Under the pieces are notes generated by a model that saw only the letters and a program-made list of their open reading frames with translations, was not told the origin of the DNA and did not search any database. 64,000 nucleotides of DNA from Marchantia polymorpha subsp. ruderalis. Its lineage: Eukaryota > Streptophyta > Marchantiopsida > Marchantiales > Marchantiaceae. Position 1 is the stretch's first letter. Every line of letters starts with the position of its first letter. The DNA is taken from positions 5,912,501 to 5,976,500 of the forward strand of contig AP031356.1 in assembly GCA_037833965.1 (NCBI GenBank). Direction: 5' to 3'. A program made the position numbers and the translations under genes. This document shows, one piece after another, positions 42,501 to 54,143 of the stretch.

Positions 42501-44273
42501 ATCGCAGCGCACATCGATCAGGGAAGTGTGCGAGGGACACATCAGAGGCGACAAGAAAGAAGCCCAGACGATGTGGAATGCAGCACAACGTACATGGAAA
42601 TCGTGTTCACCACTGTTGGGGGCGGTATGCATAATCAGGAATAAGCCTCTCGTAATTCGTGGCACGATGATGGTGGGAGGAAGTCGGCTGGACGTACACT
42701 GGTGGTCGGAATGGAGGCCCGATGAGTGACGATGTGGGAGGTTTGTCGAGGCTAGAGGGATCCGGTTGTGAACAATGGAAAAAGAGAAAATAGATCCCAC
42801 GCTCTCACGAACTCGCTTTCCGTCTCGCCCCCACACAACATCACCTTGCCTTGCATCCCATAGCATTTTCTTGAGGGCCCATCACGCACAACAGTCGTGC
42901 CATGGTTGCGCAGCATGCAGTGACTCGTTCGGCATCGCATTCTTTGAGGGACCCCACCGCCAAAAGTTATGAACGAGCACTAAAGACGATGTCCCTCGTA
43001 TCATATGCTTTCTCTTGCCACTCTTTCCGGCTAAAATTGATGATTACTTCGTACTTCGCTGTCTACTTTCGCCGAATGATGCTAGCACTACATCAGTCCG
43101 TGTCATTTGCATCGCCTGGCTAGTGCTTTGCATGTATTGATTTGCGCGCATTGATATTCTTCTGCTGCCCTTGGGTTTTCTGCCTCTGGCTACTAGACTC
43201 CTCACCACACTAGACTTCTCGCTTGCCAGGTATCCTGGCCCCACCGACCACTATCATCTCCTATCTTTTCGCCACCTCCTTTCTCCGACTTTCATTTCTG
43301 TTCATAGGCAATCCCGCACCATCTCGGCATCCTGCCCTGCCCTGGCCTGCCTGTGAAACTCATCTTCCTCATCATTCACGCAATCATTGACGAGAGGATT
43401 CTTGTCAAACGAGTGCAATGATTTCCGATGAGGTAGAAATCCGTGTGCGAGTTTAGAGATTGCACATCTTTCACAAGGCGTCGGCGAAATTCACGACATG
43501 ACAGTACTTCCAGGAATCGAAGCAACGAATCCTGTCCCATCACCCAGTACGCTCCCCATCCACTTCTCGATTATATTGCGCGTGGATTCGACAGTGCTCA
43601 GAAAGCACGATGCACTTCATGTATGTAGTTCACAAATAGGCTTATGAATTAAAACAGAACGAAATCAAGACTTCCCTTACCATTCAGGCGTTGTATAGGC
43701 GAAAAAGAGATAACAAGCAGAAATAAGTCTCGACTGATTCTCGACAGAGAAGCTCTGCTCTTTCGTCACGGAATACGGACGTTCCTGCAACGAGTGGCAT
43801 GACGGCAAGGATGCAACTAGTACACTTACACATGCATGTGCAAACCTTCCGAGAATGAACTCATTCTGGAATATCTCGAGCAGAACCAGGAAGACCATGA
43901 AAAGGCTGTCACAGTGGCCATCAGTCTAGAAACAAAGCGACGATTGGTGATCGCGCCAAGGGGAGACTTGGGTTCAGGTTCTGTATCTCCATGCACATCG
44001 TTAACGCCAAAAAGACTAGGCTTGCGAGAAGCGGGCTTGATTCTGATCTTGGCTGCCGATCTAGACCTGTGGCCGAATCAGGAGTTGTTTACAAACTGAG
44101 ATAGTACATTGGCTCTTAAGGCGCACCGAGAATCGCCACTTTTTCAGTTCTGCATACAATGCCAATATCATTATAAGAACGAGAGCTTTGCTCTGATTTG
44201 TCCAAGTTTTTTCAGACCTGTCCTTGATACACCAACGAGACTGTAAACATTTGACCAGGTCGTTTGACTCCTC
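39578..44273. other. GC-rich intergenic, no recognised gene
   Basis: About 4.7 kb, GC-rich to about 42.4 kb and then balanced. Long open frames occur on both strands (for example minus 41498-42100 and 41245-41784, plus 41285-41776) but they overlap each other, have skewed composition and show no family motif. ATCCATCC repeats lie near 41150-41190. An unannotated non-coding transcript cannot be excluded. Confidence 0.5.
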
Positions 44274-44381
44274 TCACTCCTGCTGTAGTCCATAGCGGAG
44301 AAAGTAGTCTCTAAACTCCTCCCATATGACGACACCGTCTTGGTTGGCATCGAGCTTATTGCACATTTCATCAACCAATTC
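44274..44381 (-). CDS. Last exon: EF-hand segment of the AFG1-like gene
   Basis: This 36-codon exon reads ELVDEMCNKLDANQDGVV, then IWEEFRDYFLRYGLQQE and stop. The loop D-A-N-Q-D-G-V-V-I-W-E-E has Asp1, Asn3, Asp5, Gly6, hydrophobic 8 and Glu12, so all calcium-ligand positions are as expected, and it is flanked by helices. It joins the exon YKPVGLYFQIDN (44627-44592) in phase 0. If it is not part of the ATPase gene it would be a small separate EF-hand gene, but then no start codon or promoter gap is evident. Confidence 0.7.
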   Translation of the reverse strand, partial: ELVDEMCNKLDANQDGVVIWEEFRDYFLRYGLQQE

Positions 44382-47300
44382 CTGCGTACAGCACACAAAA
44401 AGCTTGAAATTTCGTCGACACGAAGTAACATCTGCATTAATCCTTAAGCACAGTACACGTCTACGACAAAAGTTGTCATGAGTAGTGCATGCGAATCATT
44501 CGTGTGATTATTCCCACTATCCGAGGTCAGGGAAAAAGAAACCACATTGCAAACATCTACATAGCGGATTCATAAGATACAACATGCTTACGTTGTCAAT
44601 TTGAAAATATAACCCAACAGGTTTGTACTTGGTTCGCAGACACAATCCTATAGCTAGACACTCCTAGTTCTCAGTCTGTGACTAGCTCACTGTAAGTTAG
44701 TGTTTCGGTAATGGAAACCATGTCAAATGTCAGAAATGTCGAGTTTCTTCATATGAACATAAAAGCCGAAACATACAATTCAATGAGAATAGAAAGTAGG
44801 ATCCCATCTGTGCTTGTCTTTCCGATTCGAAATTTACGATATTAAAGTCTTCAAACGCTCGATCCATAGAGAGCTTTCCTGACACCGCATGACCGTACTT
44901 GCGAAGCCTACTCAGTCTGACCAGAAGAAACTCGACTTACCATACCACCAACATCTAGTTCAAGCAGTGGTATGCTATATGCTATATCTTCTCAACTTTC
45001 AATAGCATCTGCTCATGCTCCTTCAATGGTGAACTTGAAGAGCAATCAACCCGACTCTTGGGATTCCTACATAGCTTACCGGGATGACATTCCGATGACC
45101 AGACTTGATTTCATTGAGGTCTTCCATCATAAGTAACAATAATTTACGATTCAATTTGGTATCACTGTCTCTGTTGTACCTGTCCCATATCCTTTAGCAC
45201 GGAAAATAAGACGAAGGTGGTTACCACGGCGTATTTAATGATACGTGAATGTCACTATTGCAGTTTCGATGTAAGAGGTAAAACCCGTAAACAGTTTACT
45301 CAAGGTGAATCCAAGCCTGAGTTAGGTAGCTCATTATATATAAGTTACTATGGAATCTGCCTGTGCGCAGTCCTAAGAATTTCTGTTAAAAAGCCTTCAA
45401 GTTCGACAGGCATACCTTTCAATAATGCACGAGAAGACATTTGTGACGTACCTACGTAGATCACCTTCCTTCAACTTTACACTGACCAAATGAATCATAA
45501 AAGCTTTCCCGGGTGGAGCCCAAGGTGCCGATAGATAATCCGCTGACTGCATGTGGTAGAGTCGGGATACTGTCCTCGCAAAAGCAAACTCTTCGTCCTT
45601 CTCCTCATGAATAGAAACTGCATACGTACAAGGGGACGACTCTGATTTCTCCACCAAACCTAGGGGGCCGATTTGCTCCTCTTCTTGTCTGTTAACACCA
45701 AAAGGACACTTTGAAGAGCAGTTCATAATCGAGCCATTTCACACATCTTGCTCAGAAATTACTACACAACACTCAGAATCGTACTGAAGCTATTGCGATT
45801 GACAGTCTAATGCGCCTTCCTCACATACCTAGGTCGGTACAAAGCTCCCGGGTCGGCGTCAGCACTTACTATCAGCTTTACCCTCTGAAGTAAGTGAATT
45901 TTGTTGTGATAGGGTATCAAAACAGCAGACGATACCACACACGCACCAAGATTAATCGTAAGAAAACAAAACTTTCCAAGTCCCATTGCTACCTAAAATG
46001 GCACAACATATAAAGCGGAGGATTGCATGCAAAAGTTTGGTCTTCAATGTTCCTGTGGAACTTTATGATGTAAGTGCTAGTCTTTTTTAAAGAGGTGTAG
46101 CTTTTTGATTCCAAGTTGTTCGCAATAGAAAGGATCAGTGTTGATCCCTACTGACTGCAGCTCGGATACTTAGTTCGCTGACTAGCTTAGCACTCAAAGT
46201 ATCCTTCTTAGCGTCCAAGCGCAGAATTTACCTGTTCATACAGAACATCCACCAAAATAATAAACCGTCTGGCCTGTCCACGATACAACACATCGGTGAA
46301 CTTTTAACAGTAGTCAGGCGTGAGATAGCCTTCTGAAATCGGCAGAATTGTTTGGTCTAAAACCGACAAATTTGCTCTGGGAAAAATCGGAGAAATCGGA
46401 TACACAATTTTCAGAGATGAGAAATCACCGCACATTACAGCGGCATCAAAACAACTTCTAAAACGAACTACTGCTTCCTCAATCCGCCAAAAAAAAGTTG
46501 TCTTACCAGGTCACCATGAGCCCGGGTCATCTTCGGAATGTCAGAAACAAATAGAGTATGAAAAGATGCTGCGATGGCTACATAGTCTGCGGCTCCTTTT
46601 GGAGTGCCACAAATCTCTGAGAAAGTAAAAAATGCGATTCCACTTGCTGCCCTTGGCACTGTTCAATGGATCATAGGCAAATTAGTATGTTTGCTGGTGC
46701 TGTTACCAGCACAAACTTGAAATGCTGACTGAGCTAATACAGTTGAGGTCATTTCAAACAAACTGCATATAAAAAGAATCTTCTATGAAGCCTCTGCAAC
46801 TCCTTACGTAAGAGAAAGCTACAAACTTGCTAGATTGAGAATTGGGCCGAGAAGTACTCATTTGAGAACGTTGAAAGATGGAGATCTAACCAAAAATCGT
46901 ACGGGAGCCTTCCGTAATGACAGTTGGTCCCATCGGTCTATCTCCTGCAAGCTCGGCAAAAGACAGCTCAAGTTTCTGTGCCGTGTCCTTGTTTAGAGGT
47001 ATATGCCACACAGTCGACAGTGCTCTGCAAGAGTTGGGGCTCCTCAGATTACTGTGAGGCTGTAGATTTCACAGTCCCTATGGTTATACTTGGTATACAA
47101 TCCAGGATCGTATACCAAGTGCAACCATAGGGACAGCAACTCGAACCGATATTATGCTACTCCTCATCTTGAATCAGTGCTTGTTGAGTTCACCCTTTCG
47201 TATCTTTCAATCACCACGTTTCCGATGAAAAGCTTAGCATTAAAAGACTAGACAGATTATCGTCTTGTTTTTAGCAATCATGCAGTTAGTTCATGTTTGT

Positions 47301-50300
47301 CCATTCCAATGCTGCTGATATTACAGTTATTGATTGGTGGTCTGAACGCGCAGCTTCTCTACTTCTTTTGAGCGTCCTCAACCGAGATTTCGGTCTAGCC
47401 AAGGGCAGACCATATTCATCCAAGACGCAGCTTGAACATTTATTGTTAAATTATCTGCACTTTTTGATTATGATGGATCCAGACAAGGCACAAAGTCAAT
47501 CAGTGACATCCTCGATTTGAAAGTTTGTGAATAGAAAGATAAAAGTTGGATGAACCGAATAAGGCATCTCCGAAGAGAGACCTTTCGGAAGTTGAGATTG
47601 AGAAAAATGGAAATCTCGTCATTCTTCCAGTGCAGAGGAGTTGATCCTAGAGAATAAAAACTAGGGCAAGAGAAAAAATACACTGACCCGTCAGGGCGAG
47701 CACCAATCAGGCGATAATCTGGAGCACTTGGCCGGAACATGTGAACATGACAATTTTCTTTTATCATCTCAATGCATGGAAGAAAAGGATCCCTTTGCAA
47801 ACCGTTCTTATAGAGCTGCAATGAACCGAAAGAGAGTCACAGGTGTTTTATTGCAATTAATCTATGTACGATCGTATCAAAGCTATATGGAGAATGTCTA
47901 TCTAGTTAAGAAGCATGCTGACAAGCATTATTGGTATGCGGTAAAAGAAAGTACTACTCACGTCTTCGTATGATGCTGTTGTATCCGTAGATATAATAGG
48001 CAAATAAATGAGATAGAAACCCCATGCAAGAGGATGATGTCAAATACTTCAATCTTACAACAGAGATCATACTCGCTAAAAAGCTTTAGACCAAGTCAGG
48101 CAGAAGACGGCTAGATGGCTAGAAGAATTCATCAAGGCATATTAGAACGAAAGAAATTCAAGATGTGTCAATTGGAAGCAAGTAGATCCTCAAAACAGCA
48201 ACACAGAATCTGGAACCTGCCTCATTTGGGGAGCAATTTGACGAAGCAACCATGACTGCCCCGGCTTGAAAACAACTCTTTAGCAACCTTCTTAGTATCA
48301 TCGCGTCAGCTATATCTATAACCTTAAAAGGACATGCCAGTTTTAATGTTAGTACTCAAGAAGGCTCTCTACACTTTATGGGCTTATAAGTGACGATTTT
48401 TTCAATGCCTAAAGTTAACAAAAGCAAGGTCTCTTGGCTCCAGGATTCTCACGGTAACATATGAACACCTAGAGAGTCAAATTTCTCAACTGGAAAACTC
48501 ACTTCATTCCAATCCCTTACGTCTCATAGCAGATTAAAAAGACTTCATATAATAAAATAATGGATCAATTTTGTTCAATACTAGTAGTTACAAAGATACC
48601 TTCAGCGTGTCAAAGTAAGCGAGAAGAGACACGACTGGTGGTACCACATACATGATAAAAGTATTGTTCTGACTCTTTTGATTCAGCCTTGAAATCACTC
48701 TGGAAGCACTCACTTGGAACTCGTCAAAACAAAGCAACCATCCTCCTTTGAGCACATCCTCAGCAACATCTTTGATAATATCTCTGTTATCCCCAGAATC
48801 TCCCCTCAACCTTTTCTGGTGCAACCTGGAGCCCTCAAATACCCGTTCGCATCATCAATCCAACCAGGCCGGCAGGAAGAGATATCAGGTGAAGTGGGTG
48901 CAGGAATTTATCAAGAAAGTGTGGGCTTGAACATTGAAAGGTCGTATGAAATTCTTTTGTTATTGGGCAGGATCTCCTCCACGCAGCTCTTCATAATGAA
49001 GACTACGAGCGAGATTTCCATCACCGACAGAAATACTGATTGACCGTTGTGCTTCTATACTAATATAGAATAGAGAGATGTTGCCAGTATACTGGTCTAA
49101 TGATAAGGAGGATAGTGAGGACCGTCTTTATAGATACAACAAACTGGATCTGTAAGATATGATATGGATAAGACCTGTAAACCTCAGGCCCTTCATTAGC
49201 AGTGGCTGACCTGAAAAGGCTCGAAATACAATTCCACTTATGCGCTGCGTGCCAGCAGAGTTTACTAGCGCCGCTTATATATGCGTAACCACCATTAAGA
49301 CAAGTCATGTAGAGTAGAGCAGAGTAAATGACCTCTTGTGCACATCCAGCATAAACTGATGGAAAGGTACACGTTGTTTGTGCTCAACTGGACTGCAGTG
49401 GTAAAATATGTCTGCCACCAGCGATTTTCCTGTACCCACCCCTCCATGAATATAAACCCTGCACCGCAATATGGAACAAAGGCAAAAGAGTATGACTACC
49501 CAAACTCAATTTTTATCGGTGGAATTTCTCAACTATATACCACTCCGTCATAACCAAGTGCTCGGAATAATTCTTGAATTTAAAAGATTTTGCTGAATGC
49601 AGGTATGACTGGATGATTCGAGACGTTCAGTTTCTCTCGTCGCTGTGAAGCAACAAACATGGAGACATCCCCTTGGACAGCCTAGGTCTTACAAAGAAGG
49701 AGTCATCTTATTCGATCAAAGAAATAAACAGAACAGAGTCCACAGACTGCACACGTTCGCATAACGCATATGTTGCAATATGTGAACTCTGTTTACAGAT
49801 TTCCATTACGATGGTACGCCTGAAGCATCCAAAGAAGTTGAATTTTCCTGGTCAGAAACCAATAACACTGTAACACTCACCAGTTTGACATTCTAGTCCT
49901 TCAAAGAACAAATATCCTGTCAGACGTAATCAGATGATTAAAAAGCAAAGTATGCGATACACATATGGTATGATAGTTAGCGGTAACGTACCCTCTCGGA
50001 GCCTGCCTTCGAGGTTTTATACTGACATACGAGAGCATTTTCGAAACCAGATTGATCGAAGGGGACGAATAGTTTTCGAGGTCCATATGCAAGCGTTCTA
50101 ATGCCTGCAGAGCTGCAACCTGTCCTAGATCATGTCTGATGGAACCAGCCTTCACAAGCTCATTGTAGGCATCCAGAGGCAACATGCCCTTGGGGATTCC
50201 TTCCAACAGAGCAGCGCCATGAAAGTGTCGTGGAATGGGCAACTGCAAGATTAATGTAGGCGAAAGCGATGCCGGAACGTTCAAAGTTGACTGCAGTCTC

Positions 50301-50347
50301 GAAAAAACTCTCAGCAGTGCAGGCTGAGAATACTTCCATCCAACCAT
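44274..50347 (-). CDS. AFG1: AFG1-like mitochondrial ATPase with C-terminal EF-hand
   Basis: AFG1/LACE1 proteins are inner-membrane mitochondrial P-loop ATPases that help turn over respiratory subunits. Exons: 50347-49992, 49458-49333, (one unresolved, about 49.3-49.1 kb), 48815-48714, 48322-48221, 47815-47688, 47024-46891, 46658-46507, 46273-46232, 45884-45829, 45688-45452, 44916-44838, 44627-44592, 44381-44274. The last eleven sum to 1176 bases in continuous frame. Seen: an Arg-containing, acid-poor N-terminus (presequence-like); Walker A GGVGTGKS; Walker B LLCFDEF; DIADAMILRRL; LYKNGLQRDPFLP; GAADYVAIA; ARRFIILVDVLYEQ; DEEFAFARTVSRL. After the usual end, three in-phase exons add about 50 residues ending in an EF-hand loop DANQDGVVIWEE. 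The intron after 48221 has a GC donor. The sensor stretch reads SSNCSP, where I would expect TSNRAP. Confidence 0.9.
47074..47134. repeat. Near-perfect 25-bp stem hairpin in an AFG1 intron
   Basis: Arms 47074-47098 and 47110-47134 pair at 23 of 25 positions around an 11-base loop. The arms start GTCCCTATGGTT and end AACCATAGGGAC. It lies in the intron between the exons at 47815-47688 and 47024-46891, about 50 bases from the acceptor, where the branch site would be expected. Confidence 0.9.
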
Positions 50348-51230
50348 AATGGACGGGCTGACAATTCCCTCTCAACCACTTACTCCCGCAATTTCTCAAC
50401 TCCTCCCACGCACTCCCACGCCGGCGAAAGAAGTTTACGTGAGCAGCTTCTCCCTCTGCTCATTCCATGCTATAAAATTCTCCTCAACATGGCTTCAGGT
50501 CCTCGTCCAGGACGAATCATACTCACTCAACGAAAATCGTTACACCATCATCTGCGACCTGCGCGTGCTCCGAACTCAGCACAGAGCACTAAAGCTACAC
50601 GCTCCCTCGGCAGTATTCAAACCCAGCAGCTGGCCAAGAACCGCTCTGAGAGGAGGAAAAAACGAGAAATCTGGAAAATTCTTCCATCTGCTCCTCCTTC
50701 GCAAAGCTGCGAGTAAACGAGCGCGCAGACCAGCACGAAAATGAAGCCTCAATCCACAGCAGTGCGTCACAATCGTCGATGGCGAGCGAGGGACGAGGAA
50801 TCAAATGCACGAGTCCGTAAATCGAAGCACATTCTCGTCTGAGCGCCCTCGGAGCTGCTTCGCTTCCTCCTTCCATCCATCCATCGTCGAGCCGAGGACC
50901 GTCTACTTTGGACGGTTTTCTCTCCATCCTTCCGTCTGAAGAGCGCGTCCGTCCTTCTGACCGGACCTTGACTGCACATGGATGGTCAACCATCTTCCCG
51001 AACCATCTCTTCTTTAACCACGGTACATCTCCGCTAACTTAGCTGCGCTTGCCACTGCCAGAGTCTTGCGACTGGTTGACGTGCTAATCGTCATTGCACA
51101 TCACTCGGCCGTCCAATGCTAATGCTGATGATTTGCACCTCGGCCTTGCTTTTGTGCATGATCCGCCTTTATCCTTTATTCTTTATCCTTCGAAGTAAAT
51201 CATTCCTCTAGCTCGGATTCCAGTGCGTAC
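50348..51230. promoter_or_regulatory. AFG1 leader and upstream region
   Basis: Directly upstream of the AFG1 start (ATG context ATTATGGTT). Plus-strand frame 50349-50744 (131 codons) and minus frame 50595-50993 overlap and show no domain. CCATCCATCC-type repeats lie at about 50870-50890. It is probably promoter and 5' UTR. Confidence 0.4.
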
Positions 51231-53140
51231 ATGATTATGCAGTTCTGTGTCGCTTTTCTTTTCTCTGCCATATTCGTTTATTTGAGAATGACGAGTCATT
51301 GCATTTTGAGGTTTATATATGTAAACATTTACATCATGATAGATTGTGAATTAGATTCAATGAGGATAGGTTATACTTTAGATCACAAATATAATTTTGA
51401 TGTTTACTTCTCTCCGCCTTTTTTTCTACCAGGATATGGAGATGGAAGGTTCGTCCTCTCCATGATTAAATAAGAAGTGAGAAGTTTGTACAAACAAGTC
51501 CACAACATTATATGATATGGAAATATTTGGTTATTTCCGATTATCATACACCAAGACTCACTAAGAAGAGCATCATCTAGCCAAATGTAGAAATCATATA
51601 CATCAGTTGAGGGACAGTCTAGTAGTGTAGATACTTCATTCATGTATACACACTAACCATTTCTTCTGATGGGTGAATTTTCTCTCTAATGAAAGAAACT
51701 CTTTGGATAAGTAAGTACACAGAGGAAATTAAATGAGCAAAAAGTATATGAAGATCTCAACAAGTTTATAGTAAGACAAAACTAAAAGGGTTGCATTTCT
51801 AGGATCCTATAATTGAACTAGAAAAGTGTTCCATGATATACAATCGTGACAATATCATCACATTTGTAATAGTAATATGATAAGTAGAGATATATAAATC
51901 TGACCAATCATTTGCCGATGGGAGTTTCATTTGCAAACGTCATCACATACATTACATCCCTAACGGCACGAAGTTATATAATTTGCATTCTCACAAACCG
52001 CTAGTCATATCAACACCCGTTGAATTTAAAGTGGTTACATATTATCGTGCGATTAGTAAGAATGACAAATTAAAACCGAAACAAGATGTCCTCATGTAGA
52101 CAAGTAAGTGGTGCAACAAGAAACTATCGTGCTTAACGTCCAGCTCTCTCTATAGATAACATTCAACTTTTCTTGTTTGTTATAGAAAAGAATTACAGTC
52201 TGTGTGTGAACATAAAGTGCAACTCATAGAACATCATTTTGCTTTTATGACTTATAAGGGGGGAGAGAGAGAGAGAGAGAATGTTTGTATATATATTAAA
52301 AAAAAGTATCTACATCTCATAAATTTTTTGTGTGTCAAATGAGATGAGAAGTAGAATTGATCGACAAAAGAAAAAAAGGGATAAGAATGATAAAAAATCA
52401 TATGTCCAACGCCAAATGTCTTGGAATGTCGATGCTTCAGTCGGTCATAGTACTACTATGACCGACTGAAGCCTACTATGATAGTAGGCTGATTAAATTT
52501 GCATATTCAGACTGCGGCGGCAGAAAGCGTGCCGCCACAACAATAGCAGGAGTTCCGGAGTGGATCCAGCGCGGAGGAGCTACAGACCCACCGCTAGAAT
52601 AGGATGGCGGAGCGCCGTCGCCTGGAGCGGTGGCGGGCGACTGGAGTCGACGGAGGGAGGGACGTCAACACCGCCTCACCGTGGACGGCTCCGCTGCACG
52701 GACGTGAATTGCATTGAAACGGACGAGTACGAGCAGAGTGCACGTGACAGAGTTCATGCCGAAGCCCTGCTGCAGCTTCTTCGTCGGTCTGCATCTGAAG
52801 CTTGTGGGCTCACTTCGTGACCTCACGGAGTGTCATGACTGCAATGGCGTTTCGATTGTGCGCTTTCGTCCGATTCACTCCACCCGTGCCGCATGCTCGT
52901 CTTATCGCTATCCTGTCCTCGTGCCTCGGCACCTCTTCCGATTCACGGATGCTTGCGCTTTCCCCTTCGCTCACATTCAACTACACTGTCTGCCTCGTGT
53001 TTGCATAGTGCACACATTGTCAACCACGAACTGTGCCCAGTAGCCAGCCTCCTTTTTTTCCACGGAGATGGAGGAACAACGAGGGCAGAAAGCTTAAGGA
53101 CTGATCCTAGCGACTTGAAAATTTCCTTCTGTTCTCTACC
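51231..53140. other. Intergenic, mostly AT-rich then GC-rich
   Basis: AT-rich to about 52.4 kb, then a short GC-rich island (52510-52800). A GA microsatellite (about 52263-52280) and a double hairpin (52434-52490) are the only structures. Open frames at 52560-52820 and 52714-53043 show no recognisable protein. Confidence 0.5.
52434..52490. repeat. Two abutting perfect hairpins
   Basis: The first stem is GCTTCAGTCGGTCATAG (52434-52450) with its exact complement at 52456-52472 and a 5-base loop. The second stem is AGCCTACTA (52470-52478) with its exact complement at 52482-52490 and a 3-base loop. The two share bases 52470-52472, so they cannot both form fully at once. Confidence 0.9.
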
Positions 53141-53145
53141 CGATC

Positions 53146-53395
53146 TTACCACATGACATGATCATGCAAAATAGGAGACACTCTCGGGTAGACTCTTCTG
53201 TCATTGCTCAGAACCTCATCAATTTCGGGAACTGATAATAGATTTCGATCATCCGTTGCAATATTCCGAGAAAATAGATCCGAAAGGTCGTCTGGAAAAT
53301 TCCATTCCCGATAATTCTTCATCCTAGATAACATATCGAGTAACCATCGACCCACTGCATATGCACCTGGATCCTCTTCGAGTGCATGCCATGGG
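53146..53395 (-). CDS. Exon-like open frame, unknown protein
   Basis: After a good acceptor (TTTCTACACAG) an 83-codon frame starts PWHALEEDPGAYAVGRW and ends with a stop at 53146. Its balanced composition and regular hydrophobic pattern look protein-coding. A second possible exon, VCLARQEKKKLWRDGL, lies at 53584-53537, but its phase (0) does not fit this one (needs 2), so an intermediate exon or decay is implied. I do not recognise the family. Confidence 0.35.
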
Positions 53396-54143
53396 CTGTG
53401 TAGAAACAATTACTTGTGTTTCGATCTCAGTTACGGAAAGTTTTCACTTTCTGAGAGTCAATGAGAACTTTCACACAAACGAGATAATATTCCTCGAGAA
53501 TGTGTTTCAATCCTTCAGCTCATGACGCTGATTTACCAGACCATCACGCCAGAGCTTTTTCTTCTCCTGCCGTGCTAGACACACCTAAATTAGAAATGAG
53601 AAAAAGTGCACTATAACTGCTTTAAGTCCTTGCTGAAGAATCTGGTCTCTATATGTCAGTGGCATTATTTACACACTTATTCCTTCACGTCGAACGGACG
53701 TTTTAAGTGCGGGTTGTCAAGGACACATACCAATGTCTGGCTGTGGTAATCAAGTTTGTGAAAAGAAAGTGCAAATTTTGGTTGACTCATGTCCATCACT
53801 GCTAGTACAGTATCCCCTCCTATTCACATACCATTGATTCTCACTTCACATTTCATATGGTACTCATGAGAGGAGCACCGCAATAAAAAGTACGACCAGT
53901 GTTACTTGAAATAATGAAACTTGCTGGATGTGATAGGCGAATGCTGTGAAGATTCTACTAACGCACAAGAAGAGCTCAATCTACAGGAGTGTCATGTACA
54001 GTAGGAGAAGTAGAGGTTCTAGCCTTACTACATAGCGAATTCGAAGATTTCCAAACGTTAGACTTGACTTCCGATCGATATAAGTGTCAAAGTTTACAAA
54101 TGGTCTCAATTTCTGAGTTTCTTATGACTGTCACTAGTGTAGT

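Noticed and set aside
44941-44990. Alternative AFG1 exon giving IPLLELDVGGM
   Set aside because: It has a usable acceptor and donor, but no following exon continues its frame without a stop; the acceptor at 44917 gives a fully consistent chain.
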